DNA of 23,484 bases from B2-G16 sp964528085. GTDB lineage: Bacteria > Bipolaricaulota > Bipolaricaulia > UBA7950 > UBA9294. A model generated the notes under the pieces. The model saw only the letters and a program-made list of their open reading frames with translations. It was not told where the DNA came from and ran no database searches. Each line of letters starts with the position of its first letter. The stretch's first letter is position 1. The position numbers and the translations under genes were made by a program. Shown in pieces: positions 21,502 through 23,484 of this stretch. The stretch spans positions 1 to 23,484 of the forward strand of contig CAZGRE010000021.1 in assembly GCA_964528085.1 (NCBI GenBank), given 5' to 3'.

Positions 21502-23484
21502 CTATTGAAGGACGGTGATCGGGACGAGGACGACCCGTCCGGGGCCGTATACGACCCAAATCAGGTAGTCGCCCGGCGCGAACCCCGAGGTATCGATCGC
21601 CAGCCAGTAGAAGTCGTTCGCGTACCGCCCAGCGAACGAGTAGTACGACTCATCCTCCGGTGCGATCGCGCCACCGCCACCGGCGGCTTCCACAGAACTC
21701 GGCCTGGTCACCCTGATCCACGGCCAGCCGTAGACGCGGCGCTCATCGGGCGTCAGATCGAGAGCGACCTCGAGGCGGGCGCCAGCGATCGTCTTCGTCG
21801 GTTCCAGTTTCGCGAACAGGGTGAGCTCGTCGAGGGACGGCGAGTTGATCGTCTCCGCCGTTGCGACGAGCGGCTGCGAGCGCTCATCCTCGCCGTGTGT
21901 GACGATCCCGATGTTGGTATGCCAGTTCCACGGCTCGTCCGGCCCCAATGGGTTCGTACGCTCCATCGTCGCGTGCACCGTTTGGTCGCCGGCCGGCCAT
22001 CCGTCCTGAATCGGTTGGAACGCGTTCGCCGTATCGACGACCTGTCCGTCGGCGTCCAGAAGCTCAATTATGGCACCCTCGTCTGGAAGCTCCATCCGAT
22101 ACGGCTCGGTCGTATCGTAGACGATGTCCGCCTTGATGTCCTCGACCGTATCGTCGCTTATCCGCTCGAGGAGGAGGTAGCTTCCATCGTCCTCCGGCAG
22201 GTTTGCCACGACCTCCCAAGAGATGTCGTCGATCTCCCGCTTCTTGAACTGCGCTGGTGGCGCTTGTTCGGTATCGGCGAGCTCGCACGCCGACGTGCCA
22301 GAGCCGGTGAGGAGTCCGGAGAGTGGGACGACCTTCCACTGGTAGTCCTCGACGGTGACTGGCCGCTTACGCCGCCAGCGGAGGACCCACCCGGTCAGGT
22401 CGACCGGTGCGGTTCCAATGTTCCGAAGCTCGATCCACTCGTCGTTCGGATCGGCGGCCGTACCTGCCCATGCGACCTCGTTGATGATCACCTTCCCGGT
22501 GCACTCGTCGAGGGCACCACCCCCACCGCCGGGAGGGGTTTGGACCACGATATCGACCTGATCCCGGTCGTTCCCGGGATTAGGATCGGGCTGATCCGAG
22601 CCGGAGACTGAAGCGACGTTTGTCAGTGTGAGGCCACCGGTCCCCACATCCGGTTGGGCTGTGATGTTGAGCGATGTCGACGTGCCAGCGGTGAGAGTTC
22701 CGATCGTCCAAGTCCCTGTTGCGCTGTTGTAGGAGCCGGCGCCGTTATCCCCGACATACGTAAGCCCGGTGGGGAGGAGATCGGAGATCGTCACCCCGGT
22801 CGCCGTGTCCGGGCCATCGTTGGAGACGGTGATCGTGTAGATGATCAGATCGCCCTCGTTCGGTGTAGGGTTGCTGACGGTCTTCGCCACGGACAGGTCC
22901 GCTGACGATGGAGTGCCGACGGTCACCTCGGCCTGGTCCCGATCGTTTGTGGGATCCGGATCGTTCAAGTCGGAGCCGGTGATCTCGGCGAGGTTGACGA
23001 TCGTAGAGTCGCGTGTCCCTTCGGCCACGGTTGCGGTGATGTTAAGGGTGGCCGACTCGCCGACGGCGAGGGATCCGATCGTCCATTCGTCTGTCACTGG
23101 GCTGTACGTCCCGAAGCCGTCATCGGCCACGTAGTCGAGGCCGAATGGGAGGGAATCGGTCACGACGACTCCTGTTGCAGCGTCCGGACCGTTGTTGACG
23201 ACCGTTATCGTGAATACGACCGCTTCCCCCTCGATCGGAGTCGGGTTGTTCACGGATTTGCTGATAGCGAGGTCGGCGAGGGGGGAGGCGACGATCACGG
23301 AGGCTGAATCGTCGTCGTCCTCGTGGGTAGTCGCCGCGTTTGCCGGGACCGAATCGATGTCTGCCTGATCGGCCGCAGCAACTTCAGCGGGATTTTCATA
23401 GTTTCCACTTTCTTTAACCGTAGCGGTAATCTCGAGCGTCGCACTAGCTCCAGGAAGGAGGGTACCGACCGTCCATACGCCGGT
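21502..23484 (-). CDS. Large surface protein with DUF11 repeats and lamin-tail domain (5' end outside window)
   Basis: The reverse-strand frame is open from the right edge to TGA at 21502 (660 residues visible), so the N-terminus is missing. The GTG at 23298 is not taken as a start because the residues before it are also DUF11-like (TGVWTVGTLLPGASATLEITATV, then THEDDDDSASV). There is one partial and two complete DUF11 units, a Gly hinge (about 22516-22530), then a lamin-tail domain (KVIINEVAWAGTAADPNDEWIELRN, DLTGWVLRW, GAIIELLDADGQVVDTAN, NWHTNIGI). The C-terminal about 115 residues are beta-rich and unassigned (YYSFAGRYANDFYWLAIDTSG..GDYLIWVVYG), without a sorting signal or transmembrane end that I recognise. 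Probably secreted or cell-surface; such domains are common in adhesins and surface layers. Role inferred. Confidence 0.88.
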   Translation of the reverse strand, partial: TGVWTVGTLLPGASATLEITATVKESGNYENPAEVAAADQADIDSVPANAATTHEDDDDSASVIVASPLADLAISKSVNNPTPIEGEAVVFTITVVNNGPDAATGVVVTDSLPFGLDYVADDGFGTYSPVTDEWTIGSLAVGESATLNITATVAEGTRDSTIVNLAEITGSDLNDPDPTNDRDQAEVTVGTPSSADLSVAKTVSNPTPNEGDLIIYTITVSNDGPDTATGVTISDLLPTGLTYVGDNGAGSYNSATGTWTIGTLTAGTSTSLNITAQPDVGTGGLTLTNVASVSGSDQPDPNPGNDRDQVDIVVQTPPGGGGGALDECTGKVIINEVAWAGTAADPNDEWIELRNIGTAPVDLTGWVLRWRRKRPVTVEDYQWKVVPLSGLLTGSGTSACELADTEQAPPAQFKKREIDDISWEVVANLPEDDGSYLLLERISDDTVEDIKADIVYDTTEPYRMELPDEGAIIELLDADGQVVDTANAFQPIQDGWPAGDQTVHATMERTNPLGPDEPWNWHTNIGIVTHGEDERSQPLVATAETINSPSLDELTLFAKLEPTKTIAGARLEVALDLTPDERRVYGWPWIRVTRPSSVEAAGGGGAIAPEDESYYSFAGRYANDFYWLAIDTSGFAPGDYLIWVVYGPGRVVLVPITVLQ
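22534..22899 (-). repeat. DUF11 repeat unit, about 122 residues
   Basis: Runs from DLSVAKTVSNPTPNEGD through GPDTATGVTISDLLPTGLTYVGDNG and TGTWTIGTLTAG to DQPDPNPGNDRDQVDIVVQT. It is the last unit before the Gly hinge and lamin-tail domain. Confidence 0.85.
22900..23274 (-). repeat. DUF11 repeat unit, 125 residues
   Basis: Runs from DLAISKSVNNPTPIEGE to the acidic end DLNDPDPTNDRDQAEVTV plus a short linker. It aligns with the next unit at a 125-residue period, sharing the K-S/T-V-x-N-P-T-P-x-E-G, NNGPDAATGV and W-T-I-G-x-L motifs. Confidence 0.85.

Noticed and set aside
21352..22611. 419-codon plus-strand frame opposite plsY's start and the DUF11 gene
   Set aside because: Runs through an intrinsic terminator and opposite a lamin-tail domain; no coding signature.
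23296..23298. GTG as the start of the DUF11 protein
   Set aside because: The frame stays open to the edge and the preceding residues form the end of another DUF11 unit.

Overview
The window (23.5 kb, GC-rich at roughly 60% by eye, coding density near 98%) is a packed bacterial chromosome segment of mostly housekeeping genes. MurJ, GlmM, a predicted lipoprotein, and small beta-barrel-like and CARDB/CsgG-like exported proteins suggest a diderm with peptidoglycan. DUF11/lamin-tail surface proteins, split glycine decarboxylase (GcvPA/GcvPB) and an unusual gene order suggest a deep-branching lineage. A Bipolaricaulota/Acetothermia-like organism is my guess only; no rRNA is present to test it.

Layout. 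1-746 (-): rpsB, running off the left edge. 876-5499 (+): dnaB, then gcvH-gcvPA-gcvPB, the H and P proteins of the glycine cleavage system without gcvT. 5496-13517 (-): a tight convergent run transcribed folP, DUF177/yceD, ruvC, polA, an exported CARDB-CsgG-FlgT_C-like protein, a small beta-barrel-like gene, glmM. 13611-17266 (+): rplI, an envelope lipoprotein, murJ. 17263-21359 (-): plsY, ftsH, dxr and a DUF59/SufT-like gene. 21502-23484 (-): the C-terminal part of a large surface protein with DUF11 repeats and a lamin-tail domain, ending at a clear intrinsic terminator.

The minus-strand run mixes folate synthesis, DNA repair and replication (RuvC, PolA) and envelope genes. The rplI run couples a ribosomal protein to the lipid II flippase. 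plsY, ftsH and dxr cover phospholipid synthesis, membrane proteolysis and isoprenoid precursor supply. Junctions are mostly start/stop overlaps (ATGA or TGATG), and both convergent pairs share a palindromic CTAG as a double stop codon.

I found no mobile element, CRISPR array, RNA gene or obviously new multi-gene system. The most useful observations are these. (1) A G10 tract in the gene before glmM: removing one G restores a beta-barrel-like C-terminus and an ATGA overlap with glmM. (2) An 11-bp palindromic element, GCGTTTGACGC, is shared by the rplI and ftsH promoters over their -35 boxes. (3) The folP promoter predicts a leaderless mRNA. (4) Two exported proteins have unusual domain combinations. 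No gap between genes exceeds 150 bp; the gaps hold the promoters and terminator listed.
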